Source of the DNA: Roseimarinus sediminis
GTDB taxonomy: Bacteria > Bacteroidota > Bacteroidia > Bacteroidales > Prolixibacteraceae
Assembly: GCF_050433125.1 (NCBI RefSeq)
Contig: NZ_JBNPXV010000008.1
Span: forward strand, 124,001-188,000
Direction of reading: 5' to 3'
DNA length: 64,000 bases
Numbering within the stretch: the stretch's first letter is position 1; the number at the start of each line of letters is the position of its first letter. The position numbers and the translations under genes are program-made. Positions 17,083 to 26,853 of the stretch are shown here, piece by piece. The notes beneath the pieces are model-generated. The model was not told the DNA's origin, made no database searches, and saw nothing but the letters and a program-made list of their open reading frames with translations.

Positions 17083-18342
17083 TTAATTTCCGAAATCGTC
17101 GTAATAGATGTTCTCATTTTCAACACCCAAATCGTACAGCATTTTGTTTACTGCGCCTACCATTGGGCCAGGGCCACACATGTAGTATTCGATGTCTTCG
17201 GGAGCATCATGATCTTTAAGGTATTCATCATGAATCACCTGATGGATGAAACCAACCGGTCCTTCCCAGTTATCTTCGGGTTGAGGATCGCTCAGGGCAA
17301 TGGTGAATTTAAAGTTCGGGAATTCCTTTTCGATGGCACGGAAATGATCTTCATAAAAGATTTCGCGCACCGAACGGGCACCATACCAGTAAGTTACCTT
17401 ACGACCTGTTTTCAGCGTATGAAAAAGGTGGAAAAGGTGTGAACGCAAAGGAGCCATTCCGGCACCACCACCAATGTAAAGCATTTCGTTATTGGTTTCC
17501 TGAATAAAGAATTCACCATAAGGGCCTGAGATGGTCACTTTATCACCCGGCTTGCGCGAGAAGATGTACGACGAACATATTCCGGCAGGCACATTGGCCC
17601 AGGTATTCTTCTGACGATCCCATGGCGGAGTGGCAATACGAATATTCAGCATTACGATGTTCCCTTCGGCAGGATGGTTGGCCATGGAGTAGGCACGGTA
17701 GGTTTCTTCGTTGTTTTTCATCTTCAGATCCCACAAACCAAATTTATCCCATTCGTCGCGGTATTCTTCTTCAATGTCGAAATCCTTGAAGTCGCATTCG
17801 TATTTGGGAACATCAATTTGCACATAACCACCCGACTGAAAATCGAGGTTTTCGCCCTCGGGAAGTCTAACGACAAATTCCTTGATAAAGGTGGCCACGT
17901 TATGATTCGAAACCACTTCGCATTCCCATTTCTTGATTCCCATTACTTCCTCGGGAACCTTTATTTTCATGTCCTGACGTATCTTGACCTGACATCCAAG
18001 CCGCCAGTTGTTTTGCTGTTCCTTGCGGGTGAAAAAGTCGACCTCGGTTGGAAGGATCGATCCACCACCGTCAACTACCTGGCATTTGCACATGCCGCAG
18101 GTTCCACCTCCGCCACATGCCGATGGTAGAAAAATGCCGTTGTTTCCCATGGTCGAAAGAACAGTGGAACCCGGATTTACTTCCAGGACCTTTTCACCGT
18201 CGTTGATATCGACTTTAACAACACCCGATGGTGTAAGTTTCTTTTTGGCAAACAACAACAAACTAACCAACAACAAAATCACCACCAGGAAGAAAATCAC
18301 ACTGGTAATAATGACTGTTGATTGTGTAGCTAAAAGAATCAT
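17083..18342 (-). CDS. nqrF: Na+-NQR subunit F, NADH dehydrogenase component
   Basis: The protein has 419 residues. One N-terminal membrane helix (about 9-31) precedes a 2Fe-2S ferredoxin domain with Cys76, Cys82, Cys85 (ACGGGGTCGMC) and a fourth Cys in WRLGC. An FAD domain follows (RAYSMANHP, with the FAD-binding RxYS pattern), then an NADH-binding domain (GGAGMAPLRSHL, YMCGPGPM). NqrF takes hydride from NADH and feeds electrons into the sodium-pumping complex. It is the last gene of nqrABCDEF, 25 nt after nqrE. Confidence 0.97.
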   Translation of the reverse strand: MILLATQSTVIITSVIFFLVVILLLVSLLLFAKKKLTPSGVVKVDINDGEKVLEVNPGSTVLSTMGNNGIFLPSACGGGGTCGMCKCQVVDGGGSILPTEVDFFTRKEQQNNWRLGCQVKIRQDMKIKVPEEVMGIKKWECEVVSNHNVATFIKEFVVRLPEGENLDFQSGGYVQIDVPKYECDFKDFDIEEEYRDEWDKFGLWDLKMKNNEETYRAYSMANHPAEGNIVMLNIRIATPPWDRQKNTWANVPAGICSSYIFSRKPGDKVTISGPYGEFFIQETNNEMLYIGGGAGMAPLRSHLFHLFHTLKTGRKVTYWYGARSVREIFYEDHFRAIEKEFPNFKFTIALSDPQPEDNWEGPVGFIHQVIHDEYLKDHDAPEDIEYYMCGPGPMVGAVNKMLYDLGVENENIYYDDFGN

Positions 18343-18367
18343 GTTATCTGATTTTAAGTAGTTTCAA

Positions 18368-18985
18368 TTAAAGTTTAATACCCGAGAATCCCATGAAAGC
18401 CATCCCCATTAAACCGGTAATAATGAAGGCCATTCCCAATCCGCGCAGGGGGCCGGGAATATTGGAATACTGGATTTTTTCACGAATGGCTGCAATACCC
18501 ACAATAGCAAGGAACCAGCCAACACCGGAGCCAATACCATAGGTTGTTGCTTCTCCAATGTTCAGAAATTCTTTCTGCTGCATAAACAGCGATCCACCAA
18601 GAATAGCACAGTTTACGGCGATAAGCGGAAGAAAGATACCCAGACTCGAATAAAGCGAAGGGGCAAAGTTTTCAACCACCATTTCAACCAGCTGTACCAT
18701 CGATGCAATTACCGCGATAAACATAATAAAGCTCAGAAAGCTCAGATCGACATTGGCAAACTGAGGTCCTATCCAGCTCAGTGCTCCCTCTTTCAGAACA
18801 TAGTTTTCAAGGAGGTAGTCAACCGGAATGGTAATACCCAGCACAAAAATAACTGCCAATCCAAGTCCTGTAGCTGTTTTCACCGATTTCGATACTGCCA
18901 GATAGGAACACATTCCCAGGAAGTAAGCGAAAACCATGTTTTCGAGGAAGATTGACTTCACAAATATGTTAATTAAGTTTTCCAT
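18368..18985 (-). CDS. nqrE: Na+-NQR subunit E
   Basis: The protein has 205 residues and is almost wholly hydrophobic, with six membrane helices. It begins MENLINIFVKSIFLENMVFAYFLGMCSYLAVSK, the hallmark NqrE/RnfA start with the conserved Cys in GMCSYL. NqrD and NqrE are inverted-topology homologues that coordinate an intramembrane iron centre with conserved cysteines; the second Cys is visible in NCAILGG. The start is 22 nt after the nqrD stop. Confidence 0.97.
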   Translation of the reverse strand: MENLINIFVKSIFLENMVFAYFLGMCSYLAVSKSVKTATGLGLAVIFVLGITIPVDYLLENYVLKEGALSWIGPQFANVDLSFLSFIMFIAVIASMVQLVEMVVENFAPSLYSSLGIFLPLIAVNCAILGGSLFMQQKEFLNIGEATTYGIGSGVGWFLAIVGIAAIREKIQYSNIPGPLRGLGMAFIITGLMGMAFMGFSGIKL

Positions 18986-19007
18986 TTTTCTTCTTCTTTT
19001 AGCTTAG

Positions 19008-19664
19008 CTACTTGTTTTCTTCAATCAGCTCGCGGTTGCGGTAGCGCTGTACCCAGATAATGATCCCCACAGTAATGAGGGCCATGGGTGAAAGTACCAT
19101 CAAACCGTTGTTTACATATCCAAAATTGTAGAATCCTTCGGGTATCACATGGAAGCCCCAGATCGTACCAGATCCCAGTAATTCGCGGAAGAAACCAACA
19201 ATAATCAGGATCACACCATAACCGGCGGCATTTCCTATTCCGTCGAGAAACGCAGGCCAAGGTTTATTTCCCAGTGCAAAGGCTTCAAGACGTCCCATAA
19301 TAATACAGTTGGTAATGATCAGCCCCACAAAAACCGACAATTGCTTACTTACATCGTAAACGAAGGCTTTCAGAACCTGGTCAACCAAAATAACAAGGGC
19401 CGCAACAATGACAAGCTGTACGATGATACGGATCCGGTTAGGAATACTATTTCGAATCAGTGATACAATCACATTGGCAAGCGCCAATACGGCCATTACC
19501 GAAATGGTCATTACCACCGAAGGTTTTAACTGTGCAGTAACTGCCAGTGCCGAACAAATACCCAGTACCTGCACGGTAATCGGGTTTTTGCTTCCCAGCG
19601 GGTCGGTTAGCAGTTTCAGATTCTTCTTCGAGAACATTGCTTCTTTATCACTCATACTACTCAT
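19008..19664 (-). CDS. nqrD: Na+-NQR subunit D
   Basis: The protein has 218 residues. A polar N-terminus is followed by six hydrophobic segments. Conserved sites are LGICSALAVT and IITNCIIMGRLEAFALG, each with the cysteine that helps bind the intramembrane iron centre shared with NqrE. The C-terminus is basic (QRYRNRELIEENK). The 5' end overlaps nqrC by 8 nt, which points to translational coupling. Confidence 0.97.
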   Translation of the reverse strand: MSSMSDKEAMFSKKNLKLLTDPLGSKNPITVQVLGICSALAVTAQLKPSVVMTISVMAVLALANVIVSLIRNSIPNRIRIIVQLVIVAALVILVDQVLKAFVYDVSKQLSVFVGLIITNCIIMGRLEAFALGNKPWPAFLDGIGNAAGYGVILIIVGFFRELLGSGTIWGFHVIPEGFYNFGYVNNGLMVLSPMALITVGIIIWVQRYRNRELIEENK

Positions 19665-20361
19665 TTTTTAACTTGTTGAAGAATGCTACATAGTTCGAAA
19701 GGTCGTCGTACAGCATTTGCTGCACCCCTTTACTGGTAATGGTTCCTCCCGAAATTGCATCTACTTTGTGTTCCTCGGGCGCTTTTTCTCCAGCTTTGGC
19801 AACCGTTAGCGATACAAATTCTCCGCTTTCGTTAAACAATTTTTTGCCAACAAAAACTTCCTGAAAGGCCGGAGTAACAATTTCGGCACCCAAACCGGGA
19901 GTTTCACCCTGGTGGTCGAAAATGGCTCCATACACGGTGTTCAGATCATCGTTCAGGGCAATATAGCCCCAAACCGGTCCCCAAAGACCGCTACCACGTA
20001 AAGGAATAATGTATTTTTTTCCTTTGTCACCCAGATCGGCTTCATAAACAGGCAGTATTCTTTTCTCAAGGTCGAGTGCCTGTTGTTGCTTGAGGTTAAC
20101 GGTAAAAGCTTCTCCTTCTACCTTTTCACCTTTTACATTAACCACATACGAAGTGGTAATTCTATCGGCATAAATTGTTTCTGCATCAATCGTTGTTGAT
20201 GCAATATTAATTGCAGCCAGTATGTTTTGTTTCTTTTCTACTTCAATATTACGCTCCTGATAAGGCTTCAATTTTATGGCTGTAAAAGAAAGTACGGCAG
20301 CCACAATAATCACCATTACCGAAGCATAGATGAAAGTATAAGTATTTCCGTTTCTATTCAT
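19657..20361 (-). CDS. nqrC: Na+-NQR subunit C, FMN-bearing
   Basis: The protein has 234 residues. One N-terminal helix (TFIYASVMVIIVAAVLSFTAI) is followed by a periplasmic FMN-binding domain. The flavinylation motif SGGTITS near residue 205 carries the Thr that takes FMN through a phosphoester bond, a reaction done by ApbE, which is not encoded in this window. It passes electrons between the cytoplasmic and NqrB flavins. It overlaps nqrD by 8 nt. Confidence 0.97.
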   Translation of the reverse strand: MNRNGNTYTFIYASVMVIIVAAVLSFTAIKLKPYQERNIEVEKKQNILAAINIASTTIDAETIYADRITTSYVVNVKGEKVEGEAFTVNLKQQQALDLEKRILPVYEADLGDKGKKYIIPLRGSGLWGPVWGYIALNDDLNTVYGAIFDHQGETPGLGAEIVTPAFQEVFVGKKLFNESGEFVSLTVAKAGEKAPEEHKVDAISGGTITSKGVQQMLYDDLSNYVAFFNKLKNE

Positions 20362-20380
20362 TTTGCGTCGATTTTAATGA

Positions 20381-21550
20381 TTACACTTTAGCAGTTGCTG
20401 CTCTTTTCATCCTTTTCCTGATATTGCCCTGCACAACATAGTAATCAATCAGCGGGGCAAAGGTGTTCATCAGCAGAATGGCCAGCATCATGCCTTCGGG
20501 ATAAGCCGGGTTCAAAACACGTATGATGATGGCAACAACACCAATCAGGAAGCCATAAATCCATTTACCGCGGCTGGTTTGTGAAGCCGAAACCGGGTCG
20601 GTGGCCATGAACACGGCACCAAAAGCAAATCCACCCAGGAACAGATGATGCCAGAATGGGATTTCCATGTAGGCATTTACTGCAAAGACATTGAGTATCG
20701 CTCCTGTGAATAAGGCACCCAAGGTAGTGGCAAGCATAATTTTCCAGCTTCCAATTCCGGTAATAATAAGGAATATTGCTCCCAGCAGGATGGCAAAGGC
20801 TGAAGTTTCACCAATCGACCCGGGGATGAAGCCCCAAAAGGCATCCCAGATGTCATAGTCGATAATACCGGTTAATGCAAGCCCCAGTGGCGTTGCACCC
20901 GAAAAACCATCCACCACCTTATCGGCATTGTTGCCCAGGTTGATCCATACTTCTTCACCACTCATTTGTGTTGGGTAGGCAAAAAACAGGAAGGCCCGCG
21001 CAATCAAAGCAGGGTTCCAGATGTTCATTCCGGTACCTCCAAATGCCTCCTTGGCAATAATCACTGAGAAAGCTACAGCTACTGCAGTCATCCAAAGCGG
21101 AGTATCGATTGGCAACACCAATGGAATCAGCAAGCCTGAAACGAGGTAGCCTTCGTTAATTTCGTGTCCCTTAATCTGGGCAAAGGCAAATTCGATACCC
21201 AGTCCAACACCATAAGACACCACAATTACAGGCAATACCCGTAATAAACCGTAAATAAACACCTGAAGGAAACTTGTGTTACCCAATTCACCAATCGCAG
21301 CAAAATGCTGGTACCCGATGTTGTACATTCCGAAAAGCATGGTAGGGATGAGTGCAATTACCACAAAGATCATCGTTCGCTTCAAGTCGATATAATCGCG
21401 AACATGTGCTCCTTTCTTCGTTGTTTTATCTGAAACGTACAGGAACGTTTCAAAACCTTCGAAGACACTGTGGAAAGGATGCAGTTTACCTCCTTTTTCG
21501 AATTTGGGCCGATGTTTATCGAAAAAATTCTTAATTCCTTGTCCTTTCAT
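20381..21550 (-). CDS. nqrB: Na+-NQR subunit B, FMN-bearing and sodium-channel subunit
   Basis: The protein has 389 residues with about ten membrane helices. The cytoplasmic N-terminus (KKGAHVRDYIDLKR) is typical. The flavinylation motif is SGATPLGL, whose Thr carries covalent FMN. Also conserved is GGTGMNIWNPALIARAFLFFAYP. It is the largest subunit and forms the sodium path. The gap to nqrA (132 nt) is larger than the other spacings in the operon and contains no recognised gene. Confidence 0.97.
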   Translation of the reverse strand: MKGQGIKNFFDKHRPKFEKGGKLHPFHSVFEGFETFLYVSDKTTKKGAHVRDYIDLKRTMIFVVIALIPTMLFGMYNIGYQHFAAIGELGNTSFLQVFIYGLLRVLPVIVVSYGVGLGIEFAFAQIKGHEINEGYLVSGLLIPLVLPIDTPLWMTAVAVAFSVIIAKEAFGGTGMNIWNPALIARAFLFFAYPTQMSGEEVWINLGNNADKVVDGFSGATPLGLALTGIIDYDIWDAFWGFIPGSIGETSAFAILLGAIFLIITGIGSWKIMLATTLGALFTGAILNVFAVNAYMEIPFWHHLFLGGFAFGAVFMATDPVSASQTSRGKWIYGFLIGVVAIIIRVLNPAYPEGMMLAILLMNTFAPLIDYYVVQGNIRKRMKRAATAKV

Positions 21551-21682
21551 TCGATTTAATTTTTTATAAAAAGGAATCTCATGTAAATCACCCCGGCAGT
21601 CTTAAATAAAGTCAGCACACAAGGTTCATTTCATGCAATATCTTTTTTGTTTTCAGCGCGTGAGCCCTGAATAAACCATTGA

Positions 21683-23026
21683 TTATCCTAACTCTTTTAT
21701 CATTACATTCAAGCCGGTGCGCAGAATCTCCTGCACTTCGATTTTTGAAGTACATGCATATTCACACAAAGCCATATCTTCCTCAATCAGCTCATATATT
21801 CCCAGCTGTTCCATTTTATCGATGTCGTTCACCAGAATCGACTTCAACAGAAATACGGGAAGGATGTCCATGGGCAGGTATTTCTCGTACTGTTCCGACA
21901 TCACAAAGGCACGCTCACCACCATGATAGTTGGCATTGAGTACATATTCCTTTTTGGGAAACAGTTTTGAAAGGAAGGCCTTGCCGGGACTCAATTTGTC
22001 CAGTCCGGGTGTTGCCCAGCCAAAAGGCTCGATGTCATTGCCCTCGGGGATCACCGATAGTTGATGATGAATCATACCCAGGTAGCCCTTTTCTTTGATT
22101 TGGGTTCCGGTAAGCACATTGCCTGAAATAATTCGCTCAGTCTGCTTTTTCAGGGTACGATCTTTCAACAGGGTTTCAACCGAAGCCCCCACCACACTTT
22201 TGTAATACTGAGGATCTTTTACCTCCGAACCGGTAAATGCAACCAGTCGTTCAAGGTTTAGTTTGCCGCTTGTAAACAGTCGGCCCATAAAGACCACTGC
22301 CTGCATATCGACCGTCCACACCAGGTCACCCTTATTTATCGGGGCGATGTGGTGGATCTGAATGCCAACATTGCCTGCAGGATGAGGCCCTTCAAAGTAA
22401 TTCACCTCAACCCCCTTTAGTGATGCGAATTTAGAACCACTGCGCAAACCAAGGTAAACTTTACCATCGGTCAGCTTCGACAGTACATCAAAACCAGCCT
22501 GTAAGGCTTCCATTTCACCGGCCAAGGTAAATTCATAGTCGGGTGCCATTGGTGCCGAATCGAAACCCGAAACAAAAATGTCGCGTGGTACATCGGCAGG
22601 CTTTGCAATCACACCAAACGGACGTTGGGTGATGTAAGGCCATAAGCCACTTTTCAGTAAATTTTGCTTAACCGTTTCCCGGTCGAACGACCGGATTTCT
22701 CCTGTAGAAAAGTCTTCAGATTCAAATTTTCCGTCACTCTCGATCTCGACTTCCAAAATACGACGACGCTCACCGCGATTGATGGCCACCACTTTCCCGC
22801 TTACCGGAGAAGTAAAAAGTACTTCCGGATTCGATTTTGCATGAAATAAGGGTGTGCCAGCTTTTACAATGTCATCAGCCTTTACAGACAACTTTGGGGT
22901 GAGTCCCGGAAAATCGGCAGGCTTAATGGCATAGCGGGAAGCTTCAACAAGCCCTCCCTCTCGCTTATCAGCCGCACCTTTTAATTTAATATCAAAACCT
23001 TTTCTGATTCTAATAGTTTTCGACAT
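21683..23026 (-). CDS. nqrA: Na+-NQR subunit A
   Basis: The protein has 447 residues and is soluble, on the cytoplasmic face of the complex. It begins MSKTIRIRKGFDIKLKGAA and continues with the barrel-sandwich part (KADDIVKAGTPLFHAKSNPEVLFTSPVSGKV), which is related to RnfC without its Fe-S sites. The C-terminal CEYACTSKIEVQEILRTGLN is typical of NqrA. It is first in nqrABCDEF. A minus-strand -7 box (TACCTTTG) lies 32 nt upstream. Confidence 0.97.
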   Translation of the reverse strand: MSKTIRIRKGFDIKLKGAADKREGGLVEASRYAIKPADFPGLTPKLSVKADDIVKAGTPLFHAKSNPEVLFTSPVSGKVVAINRGERRRILEVEIESDGKFESEDFSTGEIRSFDRETVKQNLLKSGLWPYITQRPFGVIAKPADVPRDIFVSGFDSAPMAPDYEFTLAGEMEALQAGFDVLSKLTDGKVYLGLRSGSKFASLKGVEVNYFEGPHPAGNVGIQIHHIAPINKGDLVWTVDMQAVVFMGRLFTSGKLNLERLVAFTGSEVKDPQYYKSVVGASVETLLKDRTLKKQTERIISGNVLTGTQIKEKGYLGMIHHQLSVIPEGNDIEPFGWATPGLDKLSPGKAFLSKLFPKKEYVLNANYHGGERAFVMSEQYEKYLPMDILPVFLLKSILVNDIDKMEQLGIYELIEEDMALCEYACTSKIEVQEILRTGLNVMIKELG

Positions 23027-23057
23027 TGCTGAATTTTAGATTTTATTTTTAGACGCA

Positions 23058-23065
23058 CAAAGGTA
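23058..23065 (-). promoter_or_regulatory. Candidate -7 box of the nqr operon
   Basis: On the minus strand this reads TACCTTTG, an exact TAnnTTTG match ending 31 nt before the nqrA start codon. No TTTG is present at the ideal upstream spacing, so the -33 element is weak or degenerate. Confidence 0.55.
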
Positions 23066-23181
23066 AATAATTTAGAATATTAAAGTAAACTTTGAGTGCA
23101 AATATCTAGATAATTGCTTGAGGTTTTACAACATTTACCATCCTCTTTGGATCAGGTTCTTTTATTTTTGCCCCTGGCTGT

Positions 23182-23189
23182 TATATTTG
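23182..23189 (+). promoter_or_regulatory. Candidate -7 box of the DUF5103 gene
   Basis: TATATTTG matches TAnnTTTG exactly on the plus strand. It would give a leader of about 120 nt before the ATG at 23318. The -33 region (CTTTTATT) is only a partial match. Confidence 0.45.
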
Positions 23190-23317
23190 TGATGGACGGC
23201 ATGCTGTTTTAAGTGCATTAAATACAACAGCAATCCTGAAGCATCTGTCGGCAATTTTGTACCATATTTCACGTTATGGCTTCATTATTGCAAGCTGAAT
23301 TATCAAATCATCAAATT

Positions 23318-24604
23318 ATGAAACAATTATTTGCGACCTTGTTGCTTGCCATTATTTTCATTCCCCAAACGGGTAAAGCGATTCAGCTGCCGCTCGTAAT
23401 CGAAAACCAGGTGTTTTCAGAGCAAATCAGAACAGTTGAAATGCACCGTTCGGGAAATAAACTGTCGAATCCGCTTATTGTGCTTAACAGTGATGAACAA
23501 CTGACTTTTACTTTCGACGACTTTTCGGATGCCCGTGGCGATTACTATTATACCATCTTCCATTGCGATCGTAACTGGAAACTTTCGGCAATGGCACAAC
23601 AGGAATACCTCGAATCGTTTACCGAGTTTCCGCTAACCGATTACGAATTTGCCGTGAACACCAGAGTGGCCTATACCAACTATCTGGTGCAACTTCCCAA
23701 CAACGATGTACCACTGCTTTTTTCGGGCAATTATGCCATGGTCGTTTTCGATCGCAAGCAGCCCGATACTCCCCTCATTACCTGGCGATTTTATGTAGTT
23801 GAATCAAAGGTTTCGGTCGAAGCACGAATCAGACGTGCCACGCACGACGCATTGCACGGCGAAAATCAGGAGGTTGATTTCAGAATTATTCATGGCAGTT
23901 TTCCAATTCAGGATCCGGTTAACGATCTGAAAGTTGTGGTGAAACAAAACAATCGTGATGACAATGCCCTTAGCAGTTTGAAACCGCTATTCATATCTAA
24001 TGGAATACTCGACTACGACTATTCAACAGAAAATACCTTTAAAGGAGGAAATGAATTTCGCTTTTTCGAGATCAGAAGTATAAAATATGCAGGCGACGGA
24101 GTTGAAGCGGTAAATTATATTCCGCCGCTGTACCATGCCACGCTCCCACTTTCGAAACCCCGCACACAGGACCGCTACTTTTTTTATCGCGAAATGAACG
24201 GAAATTTCTCAATAGAAGCACCCAATCTCCGGTATCCCGACGTGGAGGCAGATTATTTCATGGTCCATTTTGCATTGGACATGGATCAGCCCCTGCTTGG
24301 TGGAAGTATTCATGTTTTTGGTAAACTCAGCAACTGGCAGTGCAACGAGCAAAACAAAATGCGCTATAACTTCGACCGTGGCCAGTACGAACTGAGCATG
24401 CTCCTTAAACAGGGTTACTACAACTTTATGTATGCATATTATGACCAGACAAGCGGACGAGTCAAAGTTGAAAACCTCGAAGGCAGTCACTATGAGACAG
24501 AAAACGATTACCAGATTTTTGTTTACCATGGCCGGATGACCGACCGCTACGACAGACTCATTGGATATGAGCGCTTCAACTCAAGTACTGCCCGCTCTTA
24601 TTAA
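23318..24604 (+). CDS. DUF5103 protein (type IX secretion plug-type)
   Basis: The protein has 428 residues from the ATG at 23318, which opens a signal peptide (MKQLFATLLLAIIFIPQTGKA); a frame extension to 23276 is not needed. The body has the DUF5103 landmarks DYYYTIFHCDRNW, LTDYEFAVNTRVAYTNY and, near the end, YNFMYAYYD and YQIFVYHGR. In Flavobacterium the homologous Plug protein closes the outer-membrane T9SS translocon SprA when no substrate is engaged. The gene overlaps the convergent sensor kinase gene by 4 nt. The T9SS-tailed protein at the right edge agrees with a functional T9SS in this genome. Confidence 0.88.
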   Translation: MKQLFATLLLAIIFIPQTGKAIQLPLVIENQVFSEQIRTVEMHRSGNKLSNPLIVLNSDEQLTFTFDDFSDARGDYYYTIFHCDRNWKLSAMAQQEYLESFTEFPLTDYEFAVNTRVAYTNYLVQLPNNDVPLLFSGNYAMVVFDRKQPDTPLITWRFYVVESKVSVEARIRRATHDALHGENQEVDFRIIHGSFPIQDPVNDLKVVVKQNNRDDNALSSLKPLFISNGILDYDYSTENTFKGGNEFRFFEIRSIKYAGDGVEAVNYIPPLYHATLPLSKPRTQDRYFFYREMNGNFSIEAPNLRYPDVEADYFMVHFALDMDQPLLGGSIHVFGKLSNWQCNEQNKMRYNFDRGQYELSMLLKQGYYNFMYAYYDQTSGRVKVENLEGSHYETENDYQIFVYHGRMTDRYDRLIGYERFNSSTARSY

Positions 24605-26667
24605 CTCAGACTCCTGTTATTAAGCGGCAGGGTAAAGTGAAAGCGCGACCCTTTCGCAGGCTCTGACTCAAAATTCATGTTGCCTCCCAATAGTCTGATC
24701 AGGTTACGTGCAATGGTTAAACCTGCACCTGTTCCGGCATAGCGTCGGTTAATCCGATTATCGGCCTGTTCAAATAACTGGAATATTAATTCCGACTTTT
24801 CGTTTGGAATCCCTATTCCTGTATCTTCAACATAAAAGGCGATTTCGCTTTTATACAAGGTATAGCCCAGCGTAATTAATCCACTATCGGTAAATTTTAC
24901 GGCATTATCGAGTAAATGACTCAGCACTTTATCGAGCAGATGCTTGTCGCTTGTCATCATCACTTCCTGCTCGTCGCCCGAAGCAAGTAAACGTATTTCG
25001 ATGTCTTTCCCCAATGAATTAATCTGCTCGTTGTATTTTTGATACAGCCTTAAACAAATTTCACGAACATCACAGGGGAGCAACTTAATGCCCATGTTGC
25101 CCGATTCAATTTCAGAAATATCGATCACGTTGGTGACAATCTGCATCAGATTGTCGCCATTCTGCATAATAATTTCGACAAACTTTTGCTTCTGTTCCTC
25201 TGTATAGCAGTTTTCATTCAGCATCGATGAAAAACCAAGAATTGCATTCATGGGGGTACGCATCTCGTGCGAGATGTTTTCAAGAAAAGCATCCTTCAAT
25301 CTCGATGCTTCTTCTGTTTTTCTTTTGGCTGCCAGAAGCTCCTGCTCATGTTCTTTTTTAGAAGTAATATCGCGCCCTATTGAAATAACCTGAGTCTGGT
25401 TAAGCTTTGCCAGTCGCATTTCAAAAACAAGTGAACCGCCCGAAGCAAGTTCCATTCCGTATTCGATGGTTTCGATGTTGTCGTTGTCGAGCACATGTTG
25501 AATGCTGGAATAAATCTGATAGGCCATGGTGCTCGAAAAGCCCATTTCAAAGATGGTTTTCCCAATGATGTCTTTCTGACTCAATTCCATGAGTTCGGAA
25601 TTGTTTGAAACATAATCGATGTAGGTACCATCGTGATCAATAATAAAAAAGATGTCGGGCAACGAGCCCATCAGTCGCGTTAATCGTTGCTCCCTGACTC
25701 TCAGCCCGATTGCTTCATGTTTGAGTCTCGTAATATCAAAAAAGAAACTGACAGTAATATCCGGTTCGGGATACAAATTATTTATGAGAAACCATTTTCC
25801 CAGATGTTGGAAGTTGACTTCCACCCTGCTTTTGCCAGCGTGAAAATAGACCTCCTGCCAGTTAAAAGAAGATCTAAAAATTTTTGGAAATACTTCAGAA
25901 TAATCGCAAAGAAAAAGTTCGTCCTTATTGACCCTGAAGTTCTTTCTAAAGCCTGCATTGGCCTTTTTTACAAGCATTCCCGACTTTTCACCTCTTTCAT
26001 CACGTTGAATTTCCAATACCAGAATACCATCTTCAAACTGCTGAAACAGCTCATTGGAAAAAGCCCGTTGATGCTGAAGTTCTGTATTACTGGACTGCAG
26101 TATTTGCTGATAAAACCAAAAAACGCCGGCACTGAAAGCTGCAACGATTGCCAGCTCAATGAACGGACTCCATTCGGCAAAAACGGCGGTGGATTCCCAA
26201 AAGCCAGTATTGGCAAGCAAACCCTTTACATACAGGGCATAAACAATCGTCCCTGCCATTTCGAGAAAGAAATACAGAAAAACATACAGGGAGTAACTGA
26301 AAACAATCAGCGCCAGCAGGATCAGATAGCTGCTTACCAATATTCCACCAATAGCATCTGTCCCGGTCAAAAGCGCATAAAAATCGTTGATAAACAGGAA
26401 GTACAATGCCAGGGGCAGGGCATAAACTACCCTGACAGCTGCCTTATAATTTCCATGCATCATCGATACGATAGTTAAAACCATCATTATTCCCAGCACC
26501 ATTACACCGGGGATGTGCCTTGAGCTGTCTATTCCCAAAGCAAATACGATGGTCACAACTACCGAAGCCAATATTCCTGCCAATGATAAAACTGCTAGTA
26601 CTTTTGCTTTCCGTTTGATCACACCTAAAACCCCTTCAAAGTGCTGAAATAGGAAATCAAAATTCAT
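24601..26667 (-). CDS. Membrane-bound PAS sensor histidine kinase
   Basis: The protein has 688 residues. The N-terminal 200 residues form about six hydrophobic segments, followed by a coiled linker and two PAS-like domains at about 215-320 and 330-445 (MGSLPDIFFIIDHDGTYIDYVSNNSELM). HisKA has His467 (NISHEMRTPMNAILGFSSML). The HATPase domain has LLDNAVKF, VEDTGIGI and GTGAGLTIARNLI. No receiver domain is present. The 3' end overlaps the DUF5103 gene by 4 nt in convergent orientation. The signal and partner regulator are unknown. Confidence 0.92.
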   Translation of the reverse strand: MNFDFLFQHFEGVLGVIKRKAKVLAVLSLAGILASVVVTIVFALGIDSSRHIPGVMVLGIMMVLTIVSMMHGNYKAAVRVVYALPLALYFLFINDFYALLTGTDAIGGILVSSYLILLALIVFSYSLYVFLYFFLEMAGTIVYALYVKGLLANTGFWESTAVFAEWSPFIELAIVAAFSAGVFWFYQQILQSSNTELQHQRAFSNELFQQFEDGILVLEIQRDERGEKSGMLVKKANAGFRKNFRVNKDELFLCDYSEVFPKIFRSSFNWQEVYFHAGKSRVEVNFQHLGKWFLINNLYPEPDITVSFFFDITRLKHEAIGLRVREQRLTRLMGSLPDIFFIIDHDGTYIDYVSNNSELMELSQKDIIGKTIFEMGFSSTMAYQIYSSIQHVLDNDNIETIEYGMELASGGSLVFEMRLAKLNQTQVISIGRDITSKKEHEQELLAAKRKTEEASRLKDAFLENISHEMRTPMNAILGFSSMLNENCYTEEQKQKFVEIIMQNGDNLMQIVTNVIDISEIESGNMGIKLLPCDVREICLRLYQKYNEQINSLGKDIEIRLLASGDEQEVMMTSDKHLLDKVLSHLLDNAVKFTDSGLITLGYTLYKSEIAFYVEDTGIGIPNEKSELIFQLFEQADNRINRRYAGTGAGLTIARNLIRLLGGNMNFESEPAKGSRFHFTLPLNNRSLS

Positions 26668-26702
26668 CTTATTAATTTAGCATGTTACCATCATCATAAA
26701 AA

Positions 26703-26710
26703 CAAATATA
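26703..26710 (-). promoter_or_regulatory. Candidate -7 box of the PAS kinase gene
   Basis: On the minus strand this reads TATATTTG, an exact TAnnTTTG match, with its 3' end 35 nt upstream of the start codon. No TTTG at 19-20 nt spacing was seen. Confidence 0.4.
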
Positions 26711-26816
26711 AGGAATGTTCTTTAATAGAGAAGATTTAGGTCTTACATTTTCACTCCCTTTGATGTCATGACTTTCCTAAGTGACATTTATTAGCTTTTA
26801 TCGCAAAATTTGATTT

Positions 26817-26824
26817 TAAATTTG
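26817..26824 (+). promoter_or_regulatory. Candidate -7 box of pruA
   Basis: TAAATTTG matches TAnnTTTG exactly and ends 29 nt before the pruA ATG. The -33 region (GCTTTTATCG) carries only a TTTT in place of TTTG. Confidence 0.5.
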
Positions 26825-26853
26825 AACTTCTTTTAATATTAAAATTAAGATTT

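Noticed and set aside
25687..26478. 263-residue plus-strand open frame
   Set aside because: It is antisense to the PAS sensor kinase and its translation looks like random sequence.
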